A stretch of DNA of 64,000 nucleotides from Azospirillum brasilense (GCF_007827795.1 NZ_VITI01000002.1:310001-374000), one strand, 5' to 3'; positions 52,307 to 60,992 are shown, numbered from the stretch's first letter. Program-made: numbers and translations. Notes: generated by a model not told the origin, from the sequence alone.

Positions 52307-53083
52307 ATGCCCGAACTCCTCACGATCCTGTCCGGCTCGCTGGTCGGCTTCTCCCTCGGGCTGATCGGAGGCGGAGGGTCGATCCTGGCCGTGCCGCTGC
52401 TGCTTTACGTCGTGGGCGTGCCGGACCCCCACGTCGCCATTGGCACCAGCGCCCTGGCGGTCGCGGCGAACGCCTTCGCCAACCTGGCCCAGCACGCCCG
52501 GGCCGGGACGGTGAAGTGGCCCTGCGCGGCGACCTTCGCCGCGTCCGGGGTGGTCGGGGCGCTGGTCGGCTCGACGCTCGGCAAGGCGGTCAACGGCGAG
52601 AGCCTGCTGTTCCTGTTCGCGCTGGTGATGGTCGCGGTCGGCGCCTCCATGCTGAGGAAGCGCGGGAGCGAGGGCGACCCCGGGGTGCGCATCGACAAGT
52701 CCATTGCGGTGCGCCTGGTCGGCATCGGCTTCCTGACCGGCGCGATTTCGGGCTTCTTCGGGATCGGCGGCGGCTTCCTGATCGTCCCGGGCCTTCTGCT
52801 CGGCAGCGGCATGGCCGTGCTCAACGCCATCGGCTCGTCGCTGTTCTCGGTGGGCGCCTTCGGCCTGACCACGGCGGCCAACTACGCGCTCTCGGGACTT
52901 GTCGACTGGACGGTCGCGGCGCTGTTCATCGCCGGTGGAGTGGTCGGCGGGTTCGCGGGCATGAAGGCCGCGGTGGGGCTGTCCACGCGCAAGGGCGCGC
53001 TGACCAAGGTCTTCGCGGGCGTACTGTTCGCCGTCGCCGCCTACATGCTGTACCGCAACGCCGGTGTCCTCGGCCTATTCTGA
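52307..53083 (+). CDS. TauE/SafE-family sulfite/organosulfonate exporter
   Basis: Protein of 258 residues with about eight membrane helices. The family motifs are GFSLGLIGGGGSILAVPLLLYVVGVP near the start and GAISGFFGIGGGFLIVPGLLLGSGMA in the second half. TauE/SafE proteins in BigR operons export sulfite produced by persulfide dioxygenase. Starts 24 bp after the second YeeE half, so it is part of the bigR operon. Confidence 0.88.
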   Translation: MPELLTILSGSLVGFSLGLIGGGGSILAVPLLLYVVGVPDPHVAIGTSALAVAANAFANLAQHARAGTVKWPCAATFAASGVVGALVGSTLGKAVNGESLLFLFALVMVAVGASMLRKRGSEGDPGVRIDKSIAVRLVGIGFLTGAISGFFGIGGGFLIVPGLLLGSGMAVLNAIGSSLFSVGAFGLTTAANYALSGLVDWTVAALFIAGGVVGGFAGMKAAVGLSTRKGALTKVFAGVLFAVAAYMLYRNAGVLGLF

Positions 53084-53094
53084 TCCGATCCAAC

Positions 53095-53883
53095 ATGGGC
53101 CTAAGAAGGCTTTTGAGTGCGGCCTTCCCTACACCCCAAGCCCCTGGACGTGGCGAACTCGAAAGCCACAACGAGTTCCTGGCCATGCGCCAGGACATCC
53201 TGGCGCTCAACGCCGAGCATCGCGGCCTGCTGTTCGACGTCGGTTCGAGCCGGTATGCCGCGCCGCCGCGCGTGGACGACGCGGTCGCCCAGGCCACCTG
53301 GGAGGCGGACTTGGCCAAGGTCCGCGAGGAAAGCGCCAAGACGACGAAGGCGGCCGCCGCCGAGCGCGAGGGCGACCGCACGCACACCGAAATCCAGGGC
53401 TGGCTGCGCGACCTCGGCAGGGCGTTTGATTACGACGTCTGGATCGCGTCGAACGACCGTGGGCGGCCTTACGGCGGCAAACTCGGCGAGGGCTGCCTCG
53501 AGCGCCCGCCGGAGGCCATCGGGAACGCGCCGGGCGCGGACGCCGTCCGACTGGTCGACGTGCTGTGGCTCGACTGCAGCAAGACGCACGTCGCCGCCGC
53601 CTTCGAGGTCGAGCATTCGACGTCCATCTATTCCGGCATCGTCCACATGCTCGACTTGGCGCTTGGCACCGAGGCGCACCCCCTTGAGGGCATGTTCCTG
53701 GTGACACCGAACGGTCGCAAGAAGGAGGTTCGCACGCAGTTGGCGCGGCCTGCGTTCTCCCGTGTCGCCGACCTCAAGACACGCTACCTGCCGTATGGCG
53801 AACCAGAGTCGCATCGGGTGTCGATGGCCCGGTTCGGAAGCGGCATGAAGGCCATTCACGCCATCTCGCGGACCCTGGTGTGA
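53095..53883 (+). CDS. Putative PD-(D/E)xK-like nuclease, solitary
   Basis: Protein of 262 residues. The segment from THTEIQGWLRDLG (E99) through VRLVDVLWLD (D155) to AAAFEVEHSTSIYSGIVHMLDL (E171, E173) has the spacing of the restriction-endonuclease fold, D-Xn-(E/D)-x-(K/E), with EVE in place of the usual EXK. The stretch resembles C-terminal domains of bacterial restriction-like proteins as I recall them. No methyltransferase accompanies it. The true start is uncertain: the ATG at 53095 has no good ribosome site and the frame is open upstream through the TauE gene. It begins 11 bp after the TauE stop. Confidence 0.5.
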   Translation: MGLRRLLSAAFPTPQAPGRGELESHNEFLAMRQDILALNAEHRGLLFDVGSSRYAAPPRVDDAVAQATWEADLAKVREESAKTTKAAAAEREGDRTHTEIQGWLRDLGRAFDYDVWIASNDRGRPYGGKLGEGCLERPPEAIGNAPGADAVRLVDVLWLDCSKTHVAAAFEVEHSTSIYSGIVHMLDLALGTEAHPLEGMFLVTPNGRKKEVRTQLARPAFSRVADLKTRYLPYGEPESHRVSMARFGSGMKAIHAISRTLV

Positions 53884-54363
53884 TCGCAGCCGGGCATCGT
53901 CCGGCCGCGAATCCCGGTTGCCACCTAATCAATGGCTCATGGTCTGCATGGCCTTACGGCAGGCCTCCTCGCAGTTGCGGCACGCCTCGGCGCAGATGCG
54001 GCAATGGTCATGCATCTTGGCGTGATTCTCGCATTCCTCGCCGCACAGGCGGCAGGCGGTGGCGCAGGCCTCCAGCATGGCGCGGATGACCGCCTCGTTG
54101 GAGCCGCTGCGCCGGGTGGCCACAGAGCCGGTGGCGGTGCAGACGTCAGCGCAGTCCACGTTGAGACGGATGCACTGCACCAGATCGGCAACCTTCTCCT
54201 CGCCCAGGCAGGCGTCGGCGCAGGTGGTGCAGGTCTGGGCGCAGTCGTAGCATTCCTCGATGCAGCGGATCAGCGCATCGTTCGTGTTGCCGCGAACGTG
54301 CGGGTGGGTGTGAACCGCACCGGGTTTCCCGGAGGCCCCATCTTCTGAGAGACTGGGGTCATC

Positions 54364-54693
54364 ATGACGAAACAGGCATCACCCAAGTACGCCCCCGAGG
54401 TCCGCGAGCGCGCGGTGCGGATGGTCTTCGAGCACGCGGGGGATCATGCCTCGCAGTGGGCGGCGATCAGCTCGATCGCGGCGAAGATCGGCTGCACTCC
54501 GGAGACGCTGCGTGGCTGGGTCCGGCGGGCCGAGCGTGACCAGGGCAAGCGGCCGGGGCCGACGACGGGCGAGCAGGAGCGGATCAAGGCGTTGGAACGC
54601 GAGGTCCGGGAACTGCGCCAGGCAAACGAGATCCTGCGCAAGGCGTCGGCATATTTCGCCCAGGCGGAGCTCGACCGCCCGTTTCGGAAATGA
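54364..54693 (+). CDS. IS3-family transposase OrfA
   Basis: Protein of 109 residues: helix-turn-helix ([30 protein letters not shown]) and a leucine-zipper-like tail ([32 protein letters not shown]). It binds the IS ends. The stop overlaps the orfB start by four bases (ATGA at 54690). In IS3 elements a programmed -1 frameshift often makes an OrfAB fusion; the KK/AAA-type slip site is not obvious here. Confidence 0.95.
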   Translation: MTKQASPKYAPEVRERAVRMVFEHAGDHASQWAAISSIAAKIGCTPETLRGWVRRAERDQGKRPGPTTGEQERIKALEREVRELRQANEILRKASAYFAQAELDRPFRK

Positions 54694-55595
54694 TCGCCTT
54701 CATCGACGCGCATCGCGCCGTCCACGGGGTCGAGCCGATCTGCAAGGTGCTGCCGATCGCCCCGTCCACCTATCACGCCCACGCCGCCCGGCGGGCCGAT
54801 CCGGTCAAGGCGCCGGCCCGCTCGCGCAGCGACGCGGAGCTGAGTTTGGCTATCCGGCGGGTCTGGGATGAAAACTTTCAGGTCTATGGGGTACGGAAAG
54901 TCTGGCGGCAGTTGCGGCGGGAGGGGCTCGATGTGGCGCGCTGCACGGTGGCCCGGTTGATGCGGTCCATGGGCCTGAAGGGCGCGACACGCGGCAAGGC
55001 GGTGCGCACCACGATCAGCGACCGAGCCGCGCCCTGTCCGCTCGACCGGGTGAACCGCCAGTTCCAGGCGCCCCGCCCGAATGCCTTGTGGGTGGCCGAT
55101 TTCACGTACGTGGCCACATGGCAGGGCTTCGTCTATGTGGCCTTCGTCATCGACACCTTCGCCCGCCGGATCGTGGGCTGGCGGGTGTCCCGCACCGCCC
55201 ACGCCGGCTTCGTCCTGGACGCCTTGGAGCAGGCGCTCCACGACCGCCGTCCAGCCAAGGGCGGCGGCCTCATCCACCACTCCGACCGCGGGTCGCAATA
55301 CCTTGCCATTCGCTACACCGAGCGCCTCACCGAAGCTGGGGTCGAACCCTCCGTGGGCAGCGTCGGCGATTCGTACGACAACGCCTTGGCCGAGACGATC
55401 AACGGTCTCTACAAGACCGAGGTGATCCGGCGCCGCGGGCCATGGCGCACCCTGGAGGCCGTCGAGTTCGCCACATTGGAGTGGGTCGACTGGTTCAACC
55501 ACCGACGCCTGCTCGAGCCCATCGGCAACATTCCTCCCGCCGAGGCCGAAGCGCGCTACTATGCTAAAACCGAGGACCTCGCCATGGCGGCGTGA
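54690..55595 (+). CDS. IS3-family transposase OrfB (DDE integrase)
   Basis: Protein of 301 residues with an rve integrase core. The catalytic triad is visible as D in [32 protein letters not shown] in [12 protein letters not shown], and E in [18 protein letters not shown]-terminal HTH_21-like region ([24 protein letters not shown]) is intact. It cuts and joins the IS ends. Confidence 0.95.
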   Translation: MIAFIDAHRAVHGVEPICKVLPIAPSTYHAHAARRADPVKAPARSRSDAELSLAIRRVWDENFQVYGVRKVWRQLRREGLDVARCTVARLMRSMGLKGATRGKAVRTTISDRAAPCPLDRVNRQFQAPRPNALWVADFTYVATWQGFVYVAFVIDTFARRIVGWRVSRTAHAGFVLDALEQALHDRRPAKGGGLIHHSDRGSQYLAIRYTERLTEAGVEPSVGSVGDSYDNALAETINGLYKTEVIRRRGPWRTLEAVEFATLEWVDWFNHRRLLEPIGNIPPAEAEARYYAKTEDLAMAA

Positions 55596-55645
55596 CTCAA
55601 ACCAAATGGCCTCCAACAAACCCGGCGCGGTTCAGTGCTGATCAT

Positions 55646-56165
55646 TTCACGCGCGTGCATTGCGGACCTCCGTTGGCTGGTGGTGGGCGCTCGGACGGCA
55701 CCCTCAACCTGCCCAACAGCGATCCTCCGGGATGGTTCGGCGCAGTGGGCCAGGGGCCTTCGCGCGTTCCTTCACCCGTCCTCAAGGTTCGTCCGCTCCG
55801 CCTCCTTTGCATTCTCGCCCGCCACAGAGAATGGACGACCACCTCCGGGTGGCCGAGGTATTGCGCGACATAAAAGGTGAAAAGCCAAACATAGGAGCCG
55901 TGGGTGGTTGTGTCTCCTCCGCGCTCGATCGCGCCGGTTCTGGTGGCAGGCTACGGTTGGACTGGACGGGGCCTCAAGGCAGTCGCCCTGCGGGAGGCGG
56001 TCGATCTGATCCCGGCTGAAGCAGGTGCCCCTCCTCACCAGCACATGATCGGCAAGGGAACCGACGCCGCGGCATCTGGTTGCTCCCAAGGCGGGGGGAA
56101 TCGGCCAAGCCCTTCCAGGAGGGTGGTCGGCAGAGGAGAAGATGATTTAGCACGAGGACGCGCGC
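55646..56165. other. Intergenic stretch of 520 bp between IS3 and cytochrome c gene
   Basis: No convincing gene. The sequence near 55870-55900, read on the minus strand, gives a hydrophobic run (GSYVWLFTFYVAQYLGH) that could be the remnant of a small membrane protein, but there is no start codon with a ribosome site. The promoter of the IS-split copper-protein gene should lie in 55646-55800. The region upstream of 56166 contains GGAGAAGATG and a likely promoter for the cytochrome gene. Confidence 0.4.
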
Positions 56166-56795
56166 ATGGACGACCGGAAGAAATCCGCAGGTTTCGGAGT
56201 CGTCGCGGGCGCCGTGGCCGCCTTGGCGCTGCTCGGCGCCGTCGGCTTGTTCGTCGTCTACACGGGCGCGTACAACGTGGCCGCCACCGAAGAACACGCC
56301 TCCGTCACCCGGTGGGCGTTCGACACGACATTCCACAATTCCGTCGAGCGCCGCGCAGACGGCATCGTCGCGCCGGAATCCGTGACCTCGGAGATGGTCG
56401 CGGCGGGAGCCGAGTCCTACAAGTCGATGTGTGAGCACTGCCACGCCGGGCCGGGTGTCGAGCGTTCCAAATGGGCAAGCGGCATGCGGCCGCGCCCGCC
56501 CCACCTCGCTGAGGCGGCGGCCAAGTGGGAGCCGGAGGAGGTGTTCTGGATTGTTCGACACGGGGTCAAGATGTCCGGGATGCCCGCGTTTGGGCCGACT
56601 TACGACGACGAGACACTCTGGGACATCGTCGCCTTCGTGAAGCAACTGCCCGCCTTGACGCCCGAGCAGTACGCGGCGCTGGGCGATGCCACCGCGCAGG
56701 GCGGCGGGCATCAAGGCGGCAGCGGTCAGGACGGTGGCGCCCATGAGGGCAGCACCAGCGGGAGTGGTGGTACCGGCAGCGGCCAAGCGAACTGA
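56166..56795 (+). CDS. Membrane-anchored cytochrome c with Gly/Ser/His-rich tail
   Basis: Protein of 209 residues. An uncleaved N-terminal helix (about 8-33) anchors it, followed by a cytochrome c domain with CEHCH (C89, C92, H93) and likely axial Met in KMSGMPAFG. The C-terminal 45 residues (GGGHQGGSGQDGGAHEGSTSGSGG) are disordered. It leads a plus-strand set with a membrane DUF305 protein and a lipoprotein, opposite the oxidase genes. Role: electron transfer, possibly to the oxidase encoded downstream. Confidence 0.82.
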   Translation: MDDRKKSAGFGVVAGAVAALALLGAVGLFVVYTGAYNVAATEEHASVTRWAFDTTFHNSVERRADGIVAPESVTSEMVAAGAESYKSMCEHCHAGPGVERSKWASGMRPRPPHLAEAAAKWEPEEVFWIVRHGVKMSGMPAFGPTYDDETLWDIVAFVKQLPALTPEQYAALGDATAQGGGHQGGSGQDGGAHEGSTSGSGGTGSGQAN

Positions 56796-56809
56796 GCCTG
56801 GAGCGACCC

Positions 56810-57265
56810 ATGCAGACGTCCTACTGGCGCTTTGCCGCCATGATCGCAACCTCGACCATCGTCATGTACGGGCTGATGTACCTGAACACCTATGCCCTCG
56901 AGCAGGTGTTCTGGAGCGAGACCCGCGCCTGGATGGCGCTGGTGATGGGCTCGACCATGTCGGTCATCATGCTGAGCTTCATGTTGGGCATGTACAGGAA
57001 CCGCGCGGTCAATCTCGGCATTTTCGGTGCCTCCATCTCCGTGTTCGCCCTGTCCCTGTGGCTGGTGCGCAGTCAGGCAACGGTGGACGACGTCGACTAC
57101 ATGAAGGCGATGATCCCGCACCACTCCATCGCCATCCTGACCAGCGAGCGCGCCCAGATCACCGACCCGCGCGTCCGCAAGCTCGCCGACGAGATCATCG
57201 AAGCGCAGGAACGTGAGATCGCGGAGATGAAGTACCTCGCCGCCGATCTGGAGGAGCGGGATTGA
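56810..57265 (+). CDS. Membrane DUF305 protein
   Basis: Protein of 151 residues with three membrane helices (MIATSTIVMYGLMYLNTYA, ARAWMALVMGSTMSVIMLSFMLGMY, LGIFGASISVFALSLWLV), followed by a short DUF305 domain (DYMKAMIPHHSIAILTSERA, VRKLADEIIEAQEREIAEMKYL) with the HH motif. Relatives in metal islands are integral-membrane DUF305 proteins. It starts 14 bp after the cytochrome and overlaps the next start (ATG at 57265 shares the last base of the stop). Confidence 0.85.
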   Translation: MQTSYWRFAAMIATSTIVMYGLMYLNTYALEQVFWSETRAWMALVMGSTMSVIMLSFMLGMYRNRAVNLGIFGASISVFALSLWLVRSQATVDDVDYMKAMIPHHSIAILTSERAQITDPRVRKLADEIIEAQEREIAEMKYLAADLEERD

Positions 57266-57864
57266 TGGGCAAAGTCTTTCCACAAGCCGGACGCCCGTCC
57301 TTGCTCCTAATCGTCGGGCTTGGGCTGCTTGCGGGATGCGGCGAGGCCGACACGCCGGACGACGCGACCAAGGCCATACGGCCGCCTGAGATCGTCAGGA
57401 TCGAGACCGCACAGGCGGTGCTTGACGGCGCACATATTCGGACCCTGGACCCCGGCACGATGAACGATGCGGAGATCGGCAAGGCGATTGGCGCGGGCCC
57501 CCGTTGCGAGTTCCGGTATACGAGCTCGGGCAGGCCGGTCCTGGCGGTGGGCATGGCGCCGGACAACTCCGCGCAGCGCGGTGTATTGAAGCTGAACGGC
57601 AGCTTGGTGGTCCTGGAGCCTGCGTCGCCCGAACTCGCATCGGCCGACCCTGCATCGGCAGGAGGTGGGGTTGGACGGGTCGAGGGGCTTGCGCTGGTCG
57701 CCAAGCCGATCCGAACGACCGTCTCACCCGCTCCCGAGGAAAAGACCGAAATCCGGGTCGGGATGCAGCGCCGGGAAGCGAACATGATCTTCGAGGTCGG
57801 CCAAGACCTCAAGGTCGGGTACCGTGGTTATTTGGAATGTGTGCCCGAGCCACCGCAGCACTAA
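57265..57864 (+). CDS. Lipoprotein of unknown function
   Basis: Protein of 199 residues with lipobox LLAGC (C25). The mature part contains an ordered region (AVLDGAHIRTLDPGTMNDAEIGKAIGAGPRCEFRYTSSGRPVLAVG) and a second half with VGMQRREANMIFEVGQDLKVGYRGYLEC. No metal motif and no known domain is recognised. It ends 113 bp from the convergent oxidase small subunit. Confidence 0.6.
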   Translation: MGKVFPQAGRPSLLLIVGLGLLAGCGEADTPDDATKAIRPPEIVRIETAQAVLDGAHIRTLDPGTMNDAEIGKAIGAGPRCEFRYTSSGRPVLAVGMAPDNSAQRGVLKLNGSLVVLEPASPELASADPASAGGGVGRVEGLALVAKPIRTTVSPAPEEKTEIRVGMQRREANMIFEVGQDLKVGYRGYLECVPEPPQH

Positions 57865-57977
57865 CCATGAACCGAAGGGTAGCGGCTCATGATGCACGTC
57901 CCGCTTCGGGATGGTTCGATGCCCTTGGGGCCTGGGGCGCCCGCAACGCAGCGGACACCCAGGCTTCTCCGGCGCCC

Positions 57978-58166
57978 TCAGTTCCGGCGGGTCTTGCGGC
58001 CGAAGGCGAACAACATCCCGGCGAGCGCCAGGAACACGATGGCGCCGCCGCCCCAGACCCGGACGTAGCCGGGCATGCCGAGGCTGGGGACGAAGGCGTA
58101 GACGGCGGCCAGGACCGCCCACACCGCGACGATGGCCAGGGTCAGCCAGAGTTCGTCGTTCTTCAT
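57978..58166 (-). CDS. Small two-helix membrane protein of the oxidase cluster
   Basis: Protein of 62 residues: MKNDELWLTLAIVAVWAVLAAVYAFVPSLGMPGYVRVWGGGAIVFLALAGMLFAFGRKTRRN, two helices linked by a short periplasmic loop. It is the last of three genes (subunit II, subunit I, this) and starts 17 bp after the subunit I stop. Small accessory subunits of this kind occur with ba3- and cbb3-type oxidases. Confidence 0.7.
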   Translation of the reverse strand: MKNDELWLTLAIVAVWAVLAAVYAFVPSLGMPGYVRVWGGGAIVFLALAGMLFAFGRKTRRN

Positions 58167-58182
58167 GGCTTCTCTCCTTCGC

Positions 58183-59874
58183 TCAGTGCCCATGCCCGCC
58201 GCCGATCGCGATGATCGGCAGCGACTGGATCAGCTGGAACGCGACGATGGTGAAGACGTACATGGCGGCAACCAGCGCGGCGACCGACACCGGCCCGGTC
58301 CACGCGGGCGCCGCGCCGACGCCACGCGCCCCGGCCTGCCAGTCGACCACGGAAGCCTGTTCAGCCGTCGCGCGCCGCGACAGCAGCGTGCGCACGACGC
58401 CGTAGACGGTGACCGAGATGGCCACGCCGAAGACCGTGGCGCCGACGCCGACCAGGGTCATCAGCACCGGCCACGCCCCGGGGGCCATGCCGCCGTAGCT
58501 CACGTCGAACACCCGGCGCGGCACGCCCATGAACCCGGCCGTGATGCCAGCGGCGCCGAAGATGAGCAGACCGATGGTCACGACCACCGGCATGCGTCTC
58601 AGCACTGCCGGGCGCCACAGGCTGCCGCCGCTCAACGCCGGGAGCATGACCATCATGGCGGCCAGGAACGTCTGGGTCAGCACGCCGACCGCGAAGAAGT
58701 GGAAGTAGCCGGGGACGAAGAAGGTGTCCGACAGCATCGGCGCCAGTTCGCCCTGGATCAGCACGAAGGCGAAGGTGATGCCGACCATCATGTTCACCAC
58801 CGCCCAGCCCATGTTCGCCATGGCCGGGTTGTCCCACGGCAGCCCGCGCATCCAGCCGAAGAGGCCGGTGGCGCCGCGCGCCCGGGCGCTGGCCTCCAGC
58901 GAGGAGACGATGATGGCGAAGGCCGCCAGAGTTGGGACCGAGACGAACAGCGACAGCAGCGAGCCGACGACCCGCACGCCTTCGGACAGGTTCGGCTCCA
59001 GGAACATGTGGTAGAGGCTGGTCGGCGGCACGAAGACAAGATAGGCGGCGAAGACGATCTTCGACATGCGCGCGCCGTGGATGGACTTCACCCCCGTCAG
59101 GTGCTCGGTCAGCACGTACCACACCAGCACCGTCGCCATCAGCGGCAGGTAGTGCAGGTTGTGGAACAGGATGTGCCACTCGGTGCCGTGGTCGGCCGGG
59201 AACGGCCCGGCGCCCAGCGACCACAGCACGCCCGGCAGGAAGGCGTTCGTCGCCGCGATGGCGCTGACCACCAGGAACCCCGCCCAGGCGAACAGGGCGA
59301 AGCCGACGGAGGTGAGTTCGTCCGCCTCGCCATGCAGCCGGGGCTGGAGCACCGTCGCGATGCCGCTGACCGCCGAGGCGACCAGACCGCCGGAGAGCAG
59401 CAGGTAGCCCAGCGCGAAGAACCCGACCGAGCGCGGATCGTCCGCGGCGAGTTCAGGGCTGCCGTCGTAGAGCAGCGGCGTGCCGCTGTAGGAGATCCAT
59501 TCGCTGACACCGAAGCCCGCCAGCATCAGCGCCGCACCCAACCAGGCGAACGGGCGCAACGCCAGCCCGCGTCCGTTCTCGGCGGCGGCGAGCACGAGCA
59601 GGAGGGCCGCTTGGATCAGGTACAGCCAGTAGAAGAACACCGACACGCCATGCAGGGTCAGCAGGCGGTAGGCATCGTCCGGGAAGAAGGTCAGCGCACC
59701 GGCACGGGCCAGTGCGGTCACAAAGCCTCCGATCAAGCCCAGCACCAGCGCCAGCAGGGCGGCACCGAACAGCAGCTTGAGGAGCGCCTTGTCGGGCGTC
59801 GGCAGGGCTTTGATGCGCGCCGCCAGGGCGGGCTTGGAGCCGACCGGGGCGACGTTCGTTGAGATGGTATCCAT
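58183..59874 (-). CDS. Divergent B-family haem-copper oxidase subunit I
   Basis: Membrane protein of 563 residues with about 14 helices. It aligns well with Thermus ba3 subunit I around GLFGWMRGLPWDNPA and TLHGVSVFFYW (low-spin haem H75). The CuB helix reads HNLHYLPL (H238, Y242), so the CuB histidine and the cross-linked tyrosine are kept. But the usual HH pair is YH (Y288, H289), and the usual HFH is YFH (Y390, H392): one CuB ligand and the proximal haem ligand are tyrosine. Its gene order is subunit II, subunit I, small protein. The family looks oxidase- or NO-reductase-related; activity is uncertain. Confidence 0.8.
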   Translation of the reverse strand: MDTISTNVAPVGSKPALAARIKALPTPDKALLKLLFGAALLALVLGLIGGFVTALARAGALTFFPDDAYRLLTLHGVSVFFYWLYLIQAALLLVLAAAENGRGLALRPFAWLGAALMLAGFGVSEWISYSGTPLLYDGSPELAADDPRSVGFFALGYLLLSGGLVASAVSGIATVLQPRLHGEADELTSVGFALFAWAGFLVVSAIAATNAFLPGVLWSLGAGPFPADHGTEWHILFHNLHYLPLMATVLVWYVLTEHLTGVKSIHGARMSKIVFAAYLVFVPPTSLYHMFLEPNLSEGVRVVGSLLSLFVSVPTLAAFAIIVSSLEASARARGATGLFGWMRGLPWDNPAMANMGWAVVNMMVGITFAFVLIQGELAPMLSDTFFVPGYFHFFAVGVLTQTFLAAMMVMLPALSGGSLWRPAVLRRMPVVVTIGLLIFGAAGITAGFMGVPRRVFDVSYGGMAPGAWPVLMTLVGVGATVFGVAISVTVYGVVRTLLSRRATAEQASVVDWQAGARGVGAAPAWTGPVSVAALVAAMYVFTIVAFQLIQSLPIIAIGGGHGH

Positions 59875-59894
59875 GGTGGGTCCTCCCCGGGTCA

Positions 59895-60539
59895 CGCGAC
59901 GACGATGCGGCCCTGCATGGCGTCGTGCGCCTGGCCGCAGTAGACGGTGCAGTACACGAGGTACTCGCCCGGCTTGGTGAAGGTGATGACCTGCTCGGTG
60001 ACCGTGCCCGGCCGCAGGCGGATGATCCGGCTGGCGGAGCCCAGTTGGATCGACGCGCCGTGCGTGATGTCGTCCGCCATCATGCGGAACCGGTACGCCT
60101 GCCCGGCCTTCAAGCGGAGGACATCGGGGCTGTAGGCGAACTTCTGGGCCATCAGGTAGACGTCCACCGGCTCGCCACCGGCGTCATGACCGTGATCGTG
60201 CCCCTCGGCGGCGTGGCTGTGCGTGGCCTCGCTGGCGTGCGGGTTCACGCTGCCGTCCTTCTGCGTGTACCGCTGGATGAAGTAGTCGTGTTCGAAACGG
60301 AACTCCTCGGGCGCCATGCCCGCCGAAGCCCCGTGACCACCGTGGCCACCGGCTTCGGCGGGTGCTTCGGCGGCACCATGGCCGCGATGGGCGTCGGGTT
60401 CCGGAGCATCCGTATCCTTGTGACCGCCGAAGGGAAGCGGTGCGGCCCCATAGGCCGCCCAGGCGCCGTACAGGGAGACGGCGCCGAAGCCCAGTCCGGC
60501 GATGAAGCCGCGACGGGTGGTGAAATGCCTCTCAGACAT
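59895..60539 (-). CDS. CuA-type oxidase subunit II, Tat-like exported
   Basis: Protein of 214 residues. A twin-arginine-like signal (TTRRGFIAGLGFGAVSLYGAWAAYG) leads to a His/Gly/Ala-rich disordered stretch of about 80 residues, rich in possible copper ligands. The C-terminal cupredoxin domain has the CuA ligands H160 (ITHGASI), C197 and C201 (CTVYCGQ), H205 and M208 (QAHDAMQG). It receives electrons from a cytochrome c or cupredoxin for subunit I. Unlike standard subunit II, the N-terminal membrane anchor is replaced or shortened. Confidence 0.85.
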
Positions 60540-60644
60540 CGTGAGAGTCCTCTGGTCGCGTGGTCGGAATCGTTCGCGAACGCCGCCGGTCGGGCGGCGC
60601 GCGGCCGGGCATCCGACGCAGACGGTGTCAGGGCGCTCGGCCGG

Positions 60645-60992
60645 TCAGAGGACGGTCTTCGGAGGGGGCGTGTCCGGCGCGATGTCCCGGGCGTTCGGGG
60701 CGTAGTCGGGCCGCGGGTGCCAGGACGTCTCCACCATCGTCACCGCGACGGCGACGACATGGTCCGCCGGGGCTTCGGCCGCCGGGCAACACGGAGCCAC
60801 GACCACGAGGGCGGCCTTGTGGGAGTCGCCATGCGACGGGGTCGAAGGCGATGGCGCGTGGTGGGAACTGTGGTCGATCGGGCCGCCATGGGCCTCCACA
60901 TGCGCCATGGCTCCGCCCGCCGCGCCCACCAGGAGCGCGAAGGCGAACGCCAGAACGGCGAAGATGTGGCCCAAACGCGTCATGTCTGCCAT
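60645..60992 (-). CDS. Small exported His/Cys-rich protein
   Basis: Protein of 115 residues starting at the ATG at 60992 with a GGAGG site further upstream. Signal peptide (MADMTRLGHIFAVLAFAFALLVGAAGGAMA) is followed by a His-rich stretch (HVEAHGGPIDHSSHHAPSPS), a CC pair (APCCPAAEA), and an ending APDTPPPKTVL. This layout resembles the proteins at 41230 and 61417. It is upstream of, and on the same strand as, the oxidase genes. Copper handling is inferred from composition. Confidence 0.65.
   Translation of the reverse strand: MADMTRLGHIFAVLAFAFALLVGAAGGAMAHVEAHGGPIDHSSHHAPSPSTPSHGDSHKAALVVVAPCCPAAEAPADHVVAVAVTMVETSWHPRPDYAPNARDIAPDTPPPKTVL

Larger units (their letters stand above)
54311..55634 (+). 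mobile_element. IS3-family insertion sequence, intact
   Basis: 1324 bp element bounded by 27-bp imperfect inverted repeats: left starts TGAACCGCACCGGG, right (reverse complement) TGAACCGCGCCGGG; both end in GGAGGCC. Flanking 3-bp target duplications GTG (54308-54310 and 55635-55637) match the IS3 family. It holds two overlapping genes, orfA and orfB, with no damage, so it looks active or recent. Confidence 0.95.
53929..55645 (-). pseudogene. Four-helix-bundle copper-binding protein, split by IS3 element
   Basis: The larger part (54310 to 53929) encodes repeated cysteine pairs in helices: RCIEECYDCAQTC, CADAC, CIRLNVDCADVC, EACATACRLCGEECENH, HDHCRICAEACRNCEEACR, the pattern of Csp-type cytosolic or exported copper-storage proteins. 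It has no start codon before the IS end. On the far side of the IS (55645 to 55638) is ATG ATC AG. Removing the IS and one GTG target copy joins the reading frame to give MISTHPHVRGNTNDAL, a protein of about 129 residues. So the insertion falls after codon 3, and a normal product is not expected unless the GTG at 54180 is used for a shortened form. Confidence 0.9.

Noticed and set aside
55772-56089. 105-residue minus-strand frame in the post-IS gap
   Set aside because: Arg-rich composition typical of shadow frames, no ribosome site, and no recognisable motif; only a short hydrophobic run in another frame is noted.
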